Part shown: positions 10,131 through 21,938 of the stretch, piece after piece
How the letters are laid out: every line of letters begins with the position of its first letter
Numbering within the stretch: position 1 is the stretch's first letter
Notes under the pieces: model-generated
What the model was told of the DNA's origin: nothing
Seen by the model: the letters and a program-made list of their open reading frames with translations, nothing else
Databases searched by the model: none
Translations under genes and position numbers: made by a program
Origin: Lactuca virosa
Lineage: Eukaryota; Streptophyta; Magnoliopsida; Asterales; Asteraceae
DNA: 64,000 nt
NCBI GenBank assembly: GCA_928212115.1
Contig: CAKMRJ010001112.1
Location: forward strand, 411,073,873 to 411,137,872
Direction: 5' to 3'

Positions 10131-12635
10131 GTAAGGGTAAGCTGCTCAATAACTTGGAAGCAATGGTAGAACCCTTGATGGAAGGAAATTAAGAATTAAC
10201 AAGTTCAGTCCATGTGGGTTTGGATTTTTCATTATGATTATGGCTATGACAAATTCACATGGATAGGAACACATACACCATGAAATCTAAGTGTTATAAG
10301 GTTTCTCTCCGTTTCATGAAAATGATTGTGAGGAAACGCTTTTACTAAGAAAGATTTTAAGGAGATAGCAATTGTGATATTTGCGTTCTCAAATTTGATT
10401 ATGATTATGGCATCCCTCTTCATAGTTCGAATTGTGAGATTTGGCAATTAGTCTAAACGTTTAGGACTTGTTGCTATAAGTTCTGACTTAGTTTAGACAT
10501 TAATATGAGCTATCTAAGGAAAGTTGTATGAGTTTCAGAAGCTTAGATAAAGGCTTATCAAAGCATATCTTATTAGAAATATGAACTTTGGAAGTCAATA
10601 AGTATTAATTTCTAGAAGTCCAACTGCTTTTTAAATACGTGTCAAAGCTAGTGGGAGCATAAATGTTATGCTGGTAAGGATATAATTATCATGTTAGTGG
10701 GAGCATGATTACTATAAGTATTGCAAGTTAGCAATATTAATTATAGAAAAACAAAAGTTTCACTTTGCAAAGTTGCAGGGGTTGAAAATTGTTTTACTAT
10801 AATTAAGGGAGAGAATATTATACTTCATTTAAAAGTCTAAAAGCTTGGATCTAGAAATTTTAATCAAATTTAGTCAAAAGATATATGAATGTTATGTTGA
10901 AAAGATTCAACATAAGAGAATTCTATATATGGAAATATTAGTTGCGTTCTCAAATTCGATTATGATTACGACATCCCTCTTCATAGTTCGAATTGTGAGA
11001 ACATGGCAAATAGAAATAGAAATATTATGGCAAAAGACTGATAAAGTATCATGTCTTTATGTAAGACATTATGAGTCGTGTCCCATATGCTTTGGGTATA
11101 GGATCGATTGCATATACTGTAATATTCATCCGTTCTGTCTATTCCAAATGCCTAGGACATTAAGAGGGAAAAGGACCAGAACCGGATATGACTAAAATAA
11201 TTAAACAGTTGTCAAGGACAATCTAAGGTTCGCCAAGGATTGGTCACTTGTGGGCAGTTGGAAGTATAGTAACGAATGGACCATAATGACATTATTATGA
11301 TTTGATATGATTCTATTAATAATGAGTTGTTGTATGGCAAATATGGAAATGTTTCCATATTGGGAGATGGATATCAAGAATCTATGTCTAGATTAGAAAC
11401 TTTTATGCAAGAAGGATGTTCAAAGGAATGTACTTTGAATGTCAGACTTCGTATCTATGGAATTGCCTTGTAACAATCTCTAATAGAGCACTTTTTAATA
11501 TCATTAGCAAAGTCTTGGTGGCTTTGGTGCTGTGACATTACGAAAGGATCGTTGCATAAAATGTTAGAATCTAACATATTCTAATAAGTGGTAAGAATTT
11601 GGTATTCTTACACTTATGACAAGGATTAGGAGTTGTGAAATGAGTATCAATGGAAATGTGTTCAATTGATCTATTTCACAAAATAAGGACCATAGGTAAT
11701 CATAGAGTGCATGCTTGGAGCATGGGACGACTGTTGTTATGATTCAAGTAATAAGTTGATTATCCGAAACATTATACAATGAATAATGAGTAATCAATAT
11801 GGTGATTAAATAAAGGTGTTTTATTTATACTCAAAAGTTTGGGGCCATATAGGATTAGTATTATTCTTGTGTTTCACTTTGCATGTTTTGACTTCCCGAA
11901 TAATAAGATTATTCAAACCATCCACGGTCGATAAATACTTTGGAAGTAGGTATTGAAGCTAGACTGTCATGAATCCGACTGTAGATTGTCTAAAGAGTTT
12001 AAACATAGCAAAAGTCTGCTGCAGTGTTCATGAGTGCTTCTGAAATAAGATTTGAGTATTGGATTAAACCCACGCTCACTTGGATCGCTTCATGGATTTT
12101 ATTACGAGTGATTTGTGAGACGATAATATCTTATATTTTTGAAACAGAGACATGTGAGTTGTAGTTTGCAAGTCGGTTGCACATTGACATATGTAAACGC
12201 ACCAGTAACTTGGTGTTATAAAACATATTGTTGTGTGTGATTTGATAAGTAGGTACAAGCGAGCATTTGAGTCGAAGTTTATCCGTTCCTTTTACCCAAA
12301 GTAGGATAAAAGCGATATATGTGGGCCCCTCGATGATTTAGTGATGACACCCTAAGCGCTTGGCCAAGCCGGGACTAAGTTGATGTGTTCAATTGTAGTC
12401 TGTTGTCAGTCGTCATAAATCGGAAATCGGGAAACAACACATGAACAGAGAGTATGATTAAAATCCATGTCTCAGTTCATACGATATTTAGAATGGAGGA
12501 ATATATGATCCATTATCTAAAGGACGCGTTTCTGATAAGATCAGAGTTGACAACGGATTTTGAAAGCTACGATTGTTGATCAGGTTTTGAAGTCGTATTT
12601 GCAAAATAGTTGTTAGACTTATCCAAGTAGGAGAC
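10131..12635 (+). repeat. Internal 3' region of the gag-only copia, copy 1
   Basis: 2,505 bp colinear with 17043-19547 without net indel; differences are sparse substitutions. No pol domain can be read in any plus frame. Phrases such as AGTGGGAGCATGA (near 10690) are noncoding. It ends in AAGTAGGAGAC, the polypurine tract of LTR-B. Small minus-strand frames here recur identically at 17156 only because the DNA is duplicated. Confidence 0.85.
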
Positions 12636-13433
12636 TGTTGGATTAGGTGTCTAAGTCCATAACTATTTTGGTATGTACTTGACTCGATTATGAGCATGGT
12701 CCTTTTGGGTTGCCTTCACCATAGCAACTGATAGGATGAATTATGGAGAAAGAGGATTAATTATTATTTATTAATATATTATGTGAATAATATATTAAAA
12801 GAGAAATCATATTGTTTAATTAATGATGATCAAGAATTAATTTAATATTAATTTTGTGATCAAAATAGATTAATTAAACTTAGGGGATAGATACTTTAAT
12901 TATAAGATAATTGCAATTGGGCTGATGGATCACCTTGGAATATAGGTTGGACGAATTCTATGGGAAGCCCATAAAGAATTTGTCCAAGGGATATTCTAGA
13001 AGGAGTCCATGGGTGCTTAAGGCTTAAGCAGTCATATTAAGGTTTCCAGCTAAAACCCTAGCAGCCACAAGTATATATAAACCCCTAGCCTAAGGAATTC
13101 GGCCCCTATGCTTCCTGGTGTTGCCCTAGTCGATTTCCTCCCCTCTCCTAAGTCATCTTGTTGCTAGTGGTGTTTGTGACTCCATTAGAGGTGCAACATT
13201 TGAGGCACTAAGCTTTCAAAGGTCAATGATATTTAAGAAGAACTTGTTATTACTACATAACAAGAAAGGTAAGATCTAAACCCTAGTTTATATGTCAATT
13301 TGATTGTTGTATGCTAGTTCTTAGGATCATTTCTTTGGTATTCAATGTTGTTATGTTCATAGTAGAAAACCTAGATAAAGCAATTAGGGTTGCATGAACA
13401 CCATAGGATTGATGTTATGCACATAACCCAACA
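12636..13433 (+). repeat. LTR-B (middle LTR)
   Basis: 798 bp, TGTTGGATTAGG...CCCAACA, full-length match to LTR-C. TATA-like TATATATAA lies at 13073-13081. It serves both as 3' LTR of the left unit and 5' LTR of the right unit. Confidence 0.92.
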
Positions 13434-13434
13434 G

Positions 13435-13446
13435 TGGTACCAGAGC
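13435..13446 (+). promoter_or_regulatory. Primer binding site of the gag-only copia
   Basis: TGGTACCAGAGC, one base from the standard TGGTATCAGAGC and one base inside LTR-B. It sets the plus orientation. Confidence 0.85.
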
Positions 13447-13529
13447 CTAGGTCGTTTTTCTAGTGAATAGATGCAAAAGTGAACAACCAAAGATCTTGAA
13501 AATCGAATTTTTGGGTTTCTGACTAGCAG

Positions 13530-13600
13530 ACTCGCCGAGTCCATGAATGGACTCGACGAGTAGGTCCTACTCGATGAGTTCCATTGTGGACTCGACGAGT
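13530..13600. repeat. Four ACTCGNCGAGT-type near-palindromes in the leader
   Basis: ACTCGCCGAGT at 13530, ACTCGACGAGT at 13551 and 13590, ACTCGATGAGT at 13569. With flanks, the last becomes GGACTCG-A-CGAGTCC, 7-bp inverted arms around one base. The cluster starts about 85 bp after the primer site. The related element at 61155-61226 has the same cluster at the same address. Confidence 0.85.
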
Positions 13601-14965
13601 CCAAGGGTCTGGTGCCGGAAATTTCGATTTTCTAGTCAGATTTTGTTGAGGATAATTGCCAAAACTCGTTTTTTTTTGCCAAAATCTGATTTTTTAAGTA
13701 TGGCATGGTTATCCTCATCAAAATTAATGGATTTGGTTAAATATGGATAATATAGGATTATTATTAGTCAAATATTTGACCTAGTCAGTTTGAAAAGTTT
13801 CAATTTTCACCTTTAGGTTTTATAGTTTAAATTTGAACTTAAAAGGTTTTAGTTTTTGAAATTTAAATAGTTAAACCCTAATGTTTTGAAAAGTTTCAAA
13901 ATTTGTCCTCAAGTTTTGGAATTTAAAATTTAATTAAAAAGTTTTAATTTTGAAATATTAAATTCTAAAACCCTATTATTTTGAAAAGTTCAAATTACAC
14001 CCTTATGACTTTATTAAATTAATTAAATGTGTAATTAAAAGAAAGTTAATATATCCATAATTATATGGTTTAAGTTTAATTAAATTAAAAGTATAATTTA
14101 TTAAATTAGACCACCTAGTGTTTTAAAAGTGTAAAATACACCCTTATACTATATAGAATTAAAGTTTAATATTATATATGTATAAGTAAAAGGTCAGTCT
14201 TACCATTAGTAGGCCTCATTCACGAAGCTGGTCTATAAGGGGTGTTTAAGGAAGCGGCCTGTAAAATGACCGCCATTGGGTATCCACTCTTACCCACCGA
14301 ACTCTTGACTAGTGGAGGGTCGTTAGCCGAACGGGTAGGATAGGACACAACCTTCCATTATAAGTATAATGAAATATGAAGTAACTAAACACTCTTAAAT
14401 AAATTCCTAAATCTTAGTTACTTTAGGAAAAATGTGGAGTTGGTGCTAACCCATGAAATTGTACTTTGCACCTTGCCGAGACGTTAGTGGAGCGTGTTTG
14501 GTTAACCGGCACACTAATTTGGGACTGGAAAGGATGGAAAAGGGTGACTCGATGTTTGTCATAGATCAATGGAGCGTGTGTGGTTAACCGGCACATTGAT
14601 TAGGTGATAGTGACATTGAGGGTGCCAAGTATATTTGCATGGTTATCCACACCTTGTTTGTGATCCTCGGCATCCCAGTCACAAACTTGAAGGGCATAAT
14701 CGATATTAAACATGCCATTGAAAAGTTCAATGAATCTCAAAAGATATAGGAGTTTCAATTCATCTAAAACCTAATTTTCAATTTTCGTTTTTCATGGTGG
14801 AAATTGGTAAATCGTCATTTACCTACCTTCAAATGTTCTGCAATTTGGATTACGGCATCCCTCTTCCAAATTGTAGAATATTGTGTTGGATCCTAGCCTC
14901 AATATTTCATTTGGGTGCTATATTGAGGATTTTATCAACTAACTTGAATTTCTCCCGTTTTGTAG
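13601..14965 (+). other. Untranslated leader between LTR-B and gag
   Basis: A/T-rich, with repeated phrases of the GTTTTGAAAAGTTT type (13780-14130). A more GC-rich block (14200-14700) contains AGCGTGT(T/G)TGGTTAACCGGCACA twice. It is paralogous to 61230-63009 of the element at the right end. No coding evidence. Its TAA sites at 14386 and 14515 are the empty equivalents of two Harbinger insertions there. Confidence 0.7.
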
Positions 14966-15751
14966 ATGTCAAAATCTATCAACTATGATCTTCCCGAAAC
15001 CTTTGGAAAATGTTTTCCACATGAAGATGATGTTCCACGATTGGATTGTGGAAATGGAAATCATGCTTCACTTCCTCCAACTCTTCCAATAATTCTCCAT
15101 GTCCCACGTGTTCGAAGACTTGAAAAATTCAAAGTCACTCAAGCCTTATTGGCAAAAAGACTCGAAGATGGAAAGTCTGTATGTGCTCATGTCTTGGATA
15201 TGAAGTTGCATATTGATAGATTGGGAATGTTGGGTGTCGATGTCTCAAGGAAGTTGGCTGTTGACTTGGTTCTTCAGTCACTTCCCGAATCATATAGTGA
15301 GTTCATTAGAGGGTACTATATGATGGACCACGACGTGACCCTCATTGATTTGACTTATTTGCTTATTGTTGCTGAATCAGCAATGATTTGGTGCACTGGT
15401 CAAGCAAATTTGTCTGGTAAATCAATATCCCAACCTTCTATGGGCAATGGAAACATTGGAAGTCCAGAAAAGTTTTCTCTACGCAAGAGAAAGGCTGACT
15501 CTGAGATAGTCTCGTGTACCATTCCAGAAGAATCCATATGTTTCTACTGCCAAAAGAGGGGGCATTGGTTACGAAGCTGCCCTGACTATCTGAGAGATCT
15601 AAGAGATGGGAGAGTCAAGATGTATGACTCTGCTTCAGGTAAAATCCACCATCTAACTCTGTTAAGTTTTCTATTTTAGATTCTTAATACATGATGTGAT
15701 AAGATTGCATTTTGATGTTTTGTAGAATCGAAGAAAAGAAAGGAAGCTTAA
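14966..15751 (+). CDS. Copia gag of the gag-only element (spliced model)
   Basis: ATG at 14966 opens 237 codons to a stop at 15677-15679 if unspliced. Residues from about 50 to 150 resemble the UBN2-type copia gag (KFKVTQALLAKRLEDGKS, then a LVLQSLPESYSEF motif). A zinc knuckle CFYCQKRGHWLRSC lies near residues 191-204. A GT..AG interval at 15639-15725 would, if removed, join codons cleanly and end the protein in the basic tail SKKRKEA before TAA at 15749-15751. The first ~45 residues look unlike other copia gags and may be frame-shifted. Its likely role is capsid assembly, with pol supplied by relatives. This is the only gag here without an obvious break. Confidence 0.65.
15639..15725 (+). 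other. Candidate 87-bp intron at the gag 3' end
   Basis: Donor CAG|GTAAAA and acceptor TTTTGTAG|AA fit plant splice consensus, the interval is A/T-rich, and splicing keeps frame into a lysine-rich tail. Without splicing the protein would end in hydrophobic residues (LTLLSFLF). Splicing around gag is known from plant copia elements; its use here is inferred. Confidence 0.5.
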
Positions 15752-17042
15752 AGGAAGAAGTGAGCTGAGTCTGATCGTGAAGAAATTGATTTTGATTGCA
15801 TGAGTCGATGATAGGACTTTTAAGCTGCTGCTTAGAGTTATGATAGATTGCTTAGGAATATGTAATAACATAGTTTTCATTTGAATTTGCATTGTAAGGA
15901 CAAGTTTTCCGCACCTTTTTATAAATAAAATAAATTTTGAGTTTTGTCTTATTTATATATCCTTGCAATGTCATTTGTGAAAATTGATGCTTGTGTATTT
16001 CTATTATAAGCAATATTGAGTGGATGTGATTCTTAGTAATGTTATTTATAGTAGTGTCGTAATTTTCTAAGTAAGGAAAGATTCCCATCGCCCAAGTTTC
16101 AATTGGACAGAAGCTTGGAATCATATGATTTGAGTCATGTGATGTATGGAAATCTTAGTACTTAGGAAATTAAGACTAATTCCTTGTTCACATAGGTATG
16201 TGAGTCAAGTGAAAGACTAGGAGATATGGTACGCAATGTTGTGCACTGGTCAAGTCCACCACAAATAACAATAAGATTATTCGTCATGATTTACTAAAAG
16301 TCTAGTAAATGTGGTTATGCTTACAAGACTAAGTGTAATTCTGAATCATTGAAAAGTTTCAATGAATGGCAGAATGAATAAGAAGAATCAATTTGGCAGA
16401 AAGATAAAAGTTTCTCCAATCTGAAAAGAAGGGAGAGTACTTTTGTATCATGTTTTATGATCGTTTTAGTGATTATGAAACCGTATCACAATTGACCCTC
16501 TAAGGAAACCTTAGTGCATAAGTATGACTAAAAAGAGGGATCGGGAATTGTTGAAATGGTTAAATAAAAAAGGATGAGTCATACTTCATTCCAAAATCAA
16601 GTCTTAGAGTAATACTCCAAGATTGTGAATTGAGTGAAAAAATATTAATAAAAAGGTTCAAGAACACTAATCAAATGTGGAGTAGAAAAGTTTCTTACTC
16701 TTGCACATTTGAAATTGGTAAGTTGTGATGTCTTGGATAAGACAAAGACCGACTAAGACCAATTGTATGAAGTGTTGTCTTGATAAGAATCCGCACTAAC
16801 TCTTTAGTATTTGTTTGTCAAGAAATGTTTCTTGACAAGAGACTGTTATATGTGAAGAGGTCTGTGGGAGTCTTAATGATCTTGAAAAGCTTCAAGAATT
16901 GATCAATCACTAGTTGACATATTATTGTTTTCTGCGCCATTCCAGTTAAGTTAACTATGAATGTGAGTTATATGAGTTATATGAGTTCTCAATTGAATGC
17001 ATAAAGGCAAAGCACCTGGATCAACGGAAAGTACATTGATAT
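15752..17042 (+). other. Interior between gag and the duplicated 3' region
   Basis: No open frame or pol motif on either strand. It reads as decayed or noncoding retrotransposon sequence and is present only in the right-hand unit. Confidence 0.55.
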
Positions 17043-19547
17043 GTAAGGGTGAGCTGCTCAATAACTTGGAAGCAATGGTAGGACCCTTGATGGAAGGAAA
17101 TTAAGAATTAACAAGTTCAGTCCATGTGGGTTTGGATTTTTCATTATGATTATGGCTATGACAAATTCACATGGATAGGAACACATACACCATGAAATCT
17201 AAGTGTTATAAGGTTTCTCTCCGTTTCATGAAAATGATTGTGAGGAAACGCTTTTACTAAGAAAGATTTTAAGGAGATAGCAATTGTGATATTTGCGTTC
17301 TCAAATTTGATTATGATTATGGCATCCCTCTTCATAGTTCGAATTGTGAGATTTGGCAATTAGTCTAAACGTTTAGGACTTATTGCTATAAGTTCTGACT
17401 TAGTTTAGACATTAATATGAGCTATCTAAGGAAAGGTGTATGAGTTTCAGAAGCTTAGATAAAGGCTAATCAAAGCATATCTTATTAGAAATATGAACTT
17501 TGGAAGTCAATAAGTATTAATTTCTAGAAGTCCAACTGCTTTTTAAATACGTGTCAAAGCTAGTGGGAGCATAAATGTTATGCTGGTAAGGATATAATTA
17601 TCATGTTAGTGGGAGCATGATTACTATAAGTATTGCAAGTTAGCAATATTCATTATAGAAAAACAAAAGTTTCACTTTGCAAAGTTGCAGGGGTTGAAAA
17701 TTGCTTTACTATAATTAAGGGAGAGAATATTATACTTCATTTAAAAGTCTAAAAGCTTGGATCTAGAAATTTTAATCAAATTTAGTCAAAAGATATATGA
17801 ATGTTATGTTGAAAAGATTCAACATAAGAGAATTCTATATATGGAAATATTAGTTGCGCTCTCAAATTCGATTATGATTACGACATCCCTCTTCATAGTT
17901 CGAATTGTGAGAACATGGCAAATAGAAATAGAAATATTATGGCAAAAGACTGATAAAGTATCATGTCTTTATGTAAGACATTATGAGTCGTGTCCCATAT
18001 GCTTTGGGTATAGGATCGATTGCATATACTGTAATATTCATCCGTTCTGTCTATTCCAAATGCCTAGGACATTAAGAGGGAAAAGGACCAGAACCGGATA
18101 TGACTAAAATAATTAAACAGTTGTCAAGGACAATCTAAGGTTCGCCAAGGACTGGTCACGTGTGGGCAGTTGGAAGTATAGTAACGAATGGACCATAATG
18201 ACATTATTATGATTTGATATGATTCTATTAATAATGAGTTGTTGTATGGCAAATATGGAAATGTTTCCATATTGGGAGATGGATATCAAGAATCTATGTC
18301 TAGATTAGAAACTTTTATGCAAGAAGGATGTTCAAAGGAATGTACTTTGAATGTCAGACTTCGTATCTATGGAATTGCCTTGTAACAATCTCTAATAGAG
18401 CACTTTGTAATATCATTAGCAAATTCTTGGTGGCTTTGGTGCTGTGACATTACGAAAGGATCGTTGCATAAAATGTTAGAATCTAACATATTCTAATAAG
18501 TGGTAAGAATTTGGTATTCTTACACTTATGACAAGGATTAGGAGTTGTGAAATGAGTATCAATGGAAATGTGTTCAATTGATCTATTTCACAAAATAAGG
18601 ACCATAGGTAATCATAGAGTGCATGCTTGGAGCATGGGACAACTGTTGTTATGATTCAAGTAATAAGTTGATTATCCGAAACATTATACAATGGATAATG
18701 AGTAATCAATATGGTGATTAAATAAAGGTGTTTTATTTATACTCAAAAGTTTGGGGCCATATAGGATTAGTATTATTCTTGTGTTTCACTTTGCATGTTT
18801 TGACTTCCCGAATAATAAGATTATTCAAACCATCCACGGTCGATAAATACTTTGGAAGTAGGTATTGAAGCTAGACTGTCATGAATCCGACTGTAGATTG
18901 TCTAAAGCATTTAAACATAGCAAAAGTCTGCTGCAGTGTTCACGAGTGCTTCTGAAATAAGATTTGGGTATTGGATTAAACCCACGCTCACTTGGATTGC
19001 TTCATGGATTTTATCACGAGTGATTTGTGAGACGATAATATCTTATATTGTTGAAACAGAGACATGTAAGTTGTAGTTTGCAAGTCGGTTGCACATTGAC
19101 ATATGTAAACGCACCAGTAACTTGGTGTTATAAAACATATTGTTGTGTGTGATTTGATAAGTAGGTACAAGCGAGCATTTGAGTCGAAGTTTATCCGTTC
19201 CTTTTACCCAAAGTAGGATAAAAGCGATATATGTGGGCCCCTCGATGATTTAGTGATGACACCCTAAGTGCTTGGCCAAGCCGGGACTAAGTTGATGTGT
19301 TCAATTGTAGTCTGTTGTCAGTCGTCATAAATCGGAAATCGGGAAACAACACATGAACAGAGTGTATGATTAAAATCCATGTCTCAGTTCATACGATATC
19401 TAGAATGGAGGAATATATGATCCATTATCTAAAGGACGCGTTTCTGATAAGATCAGAGTTGACCACGGATTTTGAAAGCTACGATTGCTGATCAGGTTCT
19501 GAATTCGTATTTGCAAAATAGTTATTAGACTTATCCAAGTGGGAGAC
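17043..19547 (+). repeat. Internal 3' region of the gag-only copia, copy 2
   Basis: Second copy of 10131-12635 at +6,912 bp. It ends in the polypurine tract CCAAGTGGGAGAC next to LTR-C. The same region, reversed and more diverged, recurs at 58615-60269. Confidence 0.85.
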
Positions 19548-20345
19548 TGTTGAATTAGGTGTCTAATTCCATAACTATTTTGGTATGTACTTGACTCGAT
19601 TATGAGCATGGTCCTTTTGGGTTGCCTTCACCATAGCAACTGATAGGATGAATCATGGAGAAAGAGGATTAATTATGATTTATTAATATATTATGTGAAT
19701 AATATACTAAAAGAGAAATCATATTGTTTAATTAATAATGATCAAGAATTAATTTAGTATTAATTTTGTGATCAAAAGAGATTAATTAAACTTAGGGGAC
19801 TGATACTGTAATTATAAGATAATTGCAATTGGGCTGATGGATCACCTTGGAATATAGGTTGGACGAATTCTATGGGAAGCCCATAAAGAATTTTTCCAAG
19901 GGATATTCTAGAAGGAGTCCATGGGTGCTTAAGGCTTAAGCAGTCATATTAAGGTTTCCAGCTAAAACCCTAGAAGCCACAAGTATAAATAGCCCCCAGC
20001 CTAAGGAATTCGGCCCATATGCTTCCTGGTGTTGCCCTAGCCGATTTCCTCCCCTCTCTTAAGTCATCTTGTTGCTAGTGGTGTTTCTGACTCCATTAGA
20101 GGTGCAACATTTGAGACACTAAGCTTTCAAAGGTCAAGGATATTTAAGCAGAACTTGTTATTACTACATAACAAGAAAGGTAAGATCTAAACCCTAGTTT
20201 ATATGTCAATTTGATTGTTGTATGCTAGTTATTAGGATCATTGCTTTGGTATTCAATGTTGTTATATTCATAGTAGAAAACCTATATCAAAGCAATTAGG
20301 GTTGCATGAACACCATAAGATTGATGTTATGCACATAACCCAACA
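19548..20345 (+). repeat. LTR-C (right LTR)
   Basis: 798 bp, TGTTGAATTAGG...CCCAACA, the same length as LTR-B. TATAAATA lies at 19984-19991. It is followed at once by CATCA, matching the sequence left of LTR-A. Confidence 0.92.
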
Positions 20346-20379
20346 CATCATACCACACACCATACAATAGCATACTGTC

Positions 20380-20541
20380 AGGCGATTCTGGGGTGCCTGA
20401 CCTACCCATGTCAAGCCATTCTGGGGTGCTTGACTTACCCATGTCAATCCATTTTGGGTTGCTTGACTTACCTAGGTCAAGCCATTTTGGGGTGCTTGAC
20501 TTACCCATGTCAAGCCGTTCTGGGGTGCTTGACTTACCCAT
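20380..20541. repeat. 33-bp minisatellite, about 5 copies
   Basis: Head-to-tail units of 33 bp built on ATTCTGGGGTGCTTGAC and TTACCCATGTCAAGCC, with a few substitutions per copy. Since 33 is a multiple of three it yields an 11-residue repeat in open frames on both strands, which is not evidence of a gene. Confidence 0.88.
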
Positions 20542-20989
20542 CAGTTTATCTCAACCGACTACGGGGGACTGTTTCACCCCTACCACCGCCACATAATAAC
20601 ATAACATAAACATACTTCCAGGCAACTCTAGGGTGCCCGACCTACCCTTCGGTCCTTACAACCGTGACACGGGGACTATTCCAACTACTACCTACTATCA
20701 CAGAACATCATACCATGCTAACACATAAAACATATCAGGTAGTACCAAACCTTGATAATTATCACAAAGACAATCATCTATCAAACAACACCTATTAGTG
20801 GGCCGACATTATGGCCTTAGACCCACTTCTACTGGAAGGTAACTCACCTCACATTGCTGAAGTCCCGTAGACAAAACTCTAGTTGTTGGATGACAGGTTC
20901 TCGAACTGGCAATCATCAAAATAACACCCAATCAGCAATTGGGTCCCAACATATACCCATAAGTCCATGCTTGGGGTAAAATACTGCTT

Positions 20990-21560
20990 TACCCCTATCT
21001 TAGCTTGATTCAAACCCAAGGCCCAATCAAAAGGCCCACAAGTCAACTATGAGTCAAAGCCCAACATATGACCCAATTTTCTAAATTGGGCCCAAACCTT
21101 TAGATGGTCTTATTCTGAGGCCCAACCATTTAGTCCAGTCCAAACATTTGGCATTTCTAATGGCCCAACATCTCATAATCATGAAGGCCCAACTATGGCT
21201 CACCTATGGCCCAATTTTCCAAATTGGGCCCAAGCCCTCATATGGGCCTTACCCTAAAGCCCATCAAATTATTCTAGTCCATATGATTGTTCTTGAATGG
21301 CTCATTATTGGCGTAATCACCAAAGCCCAATAGAAAGGCCCAACTTAAGGCCCAAGTGAAATTAGGGTTTTCACATAAAATGACGATTAGGGTTAAGTGT
21401 TTCTCACTTGTCCCATTAAGGACTTAATCCATTAAGTCCATCACTCTACTAGATAAGTCATATGGTGTGATTGGGTGTAATTCACAATTCCATTCCAATG
21501 ACCCAAATATGGGTCCCGATAAGTCCAAGGCCCATATATAAAAAATTAGAGTTTTCAAAA
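20990..21560. repeat. Cluster of GGCCCA / TGGGCC motifs
   Basis: Around twenty GGCCCA or close GCCCA sites in under 600 bp, including palindromic ATTGGGCCCAA twice. TGGGCC is the plant site II promoter motif bound by TCP factors (established knowledge). Here it lies downstream of the LTR TATA box in the element direction. Confidence 0.6.
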
Positions 21561-21890
21561 ACCCAAATTAGGGTTTCCAACACAATCATATCCCAATAGG
21601 CCCAATAGCTAGGTCTTTTGATCAATTAGGGTTCATTTGGCCCATTAGGGTTTCGCTAGTCGGGCGCCACCCACTACCACATCAGGTAATGGTGGTCAAC
21701 GGCGGCTCACGGCGGCGGTTAGGGTTCTAGTCCAATCGAGTCTAAGCACTCCAAAAGCAATCCAAACACAAACTAAGCACACCTCCACCCAACGTAGTGG
21801 CCGGTGGCGGCAGCCACCATCTCACGGTGGTGGTTATGAGTTTCTTTTCATTATTCTACTTTCTTGTTACAATTCTAAACCCCAAATAAC

Positions 21891-21938
21891 ACACACACAC
21901 ACACACACTAATACAAACACAAACACACACACACAAAC
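21891..21938. repeat. Imperfect (CA)n microsatellite
   Basis: Runs of AC dinucleotides interrupted by TAATACAAACACAA, in the long LTR fragment. Confidence 0.8.

Larger units (their letters stand above)
8568..20345 (+). mobile_element. Triple-LTR tandem array of a gag-only copia element
   Basis: The array is bounded on both outer sides by CATCA (8563-8567 and 20346-20350). It runs LTR-A (8568-9035, truncated), a gypsy LTR fragment (9037-10130), internal 3' half (10131-12635), LTR-B (12636-13433), full internal region (13434-19547), LTR-C (19548-20345). LTRs begin TGTTGGATTAGG or a close variant and end CCCAACA. The offset between the two internal copies and between LTR-B and LTR-C is exactly 6,912 bp. 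The only protein recognisable is a copia gag at 14966; no pol domains survive in either unit. The shape suggests unequal recombination between element copies after one insertion. Confidence 0.85.

Noticed and set aside
10244..12697. Pairs of identical small frames at 10.2-12.7 kb and 17.2-19.6 kb
   Set aside because: Identity comes from the 2.5-kb DNA duplication. Most lie on the strand opposite to the element and none has a known domain.
20296..20596. Frames on both strands with an 11-residue repeat
   Set aside because: Produced by the 33-bp minisatellite, whose period is a multiple of three.
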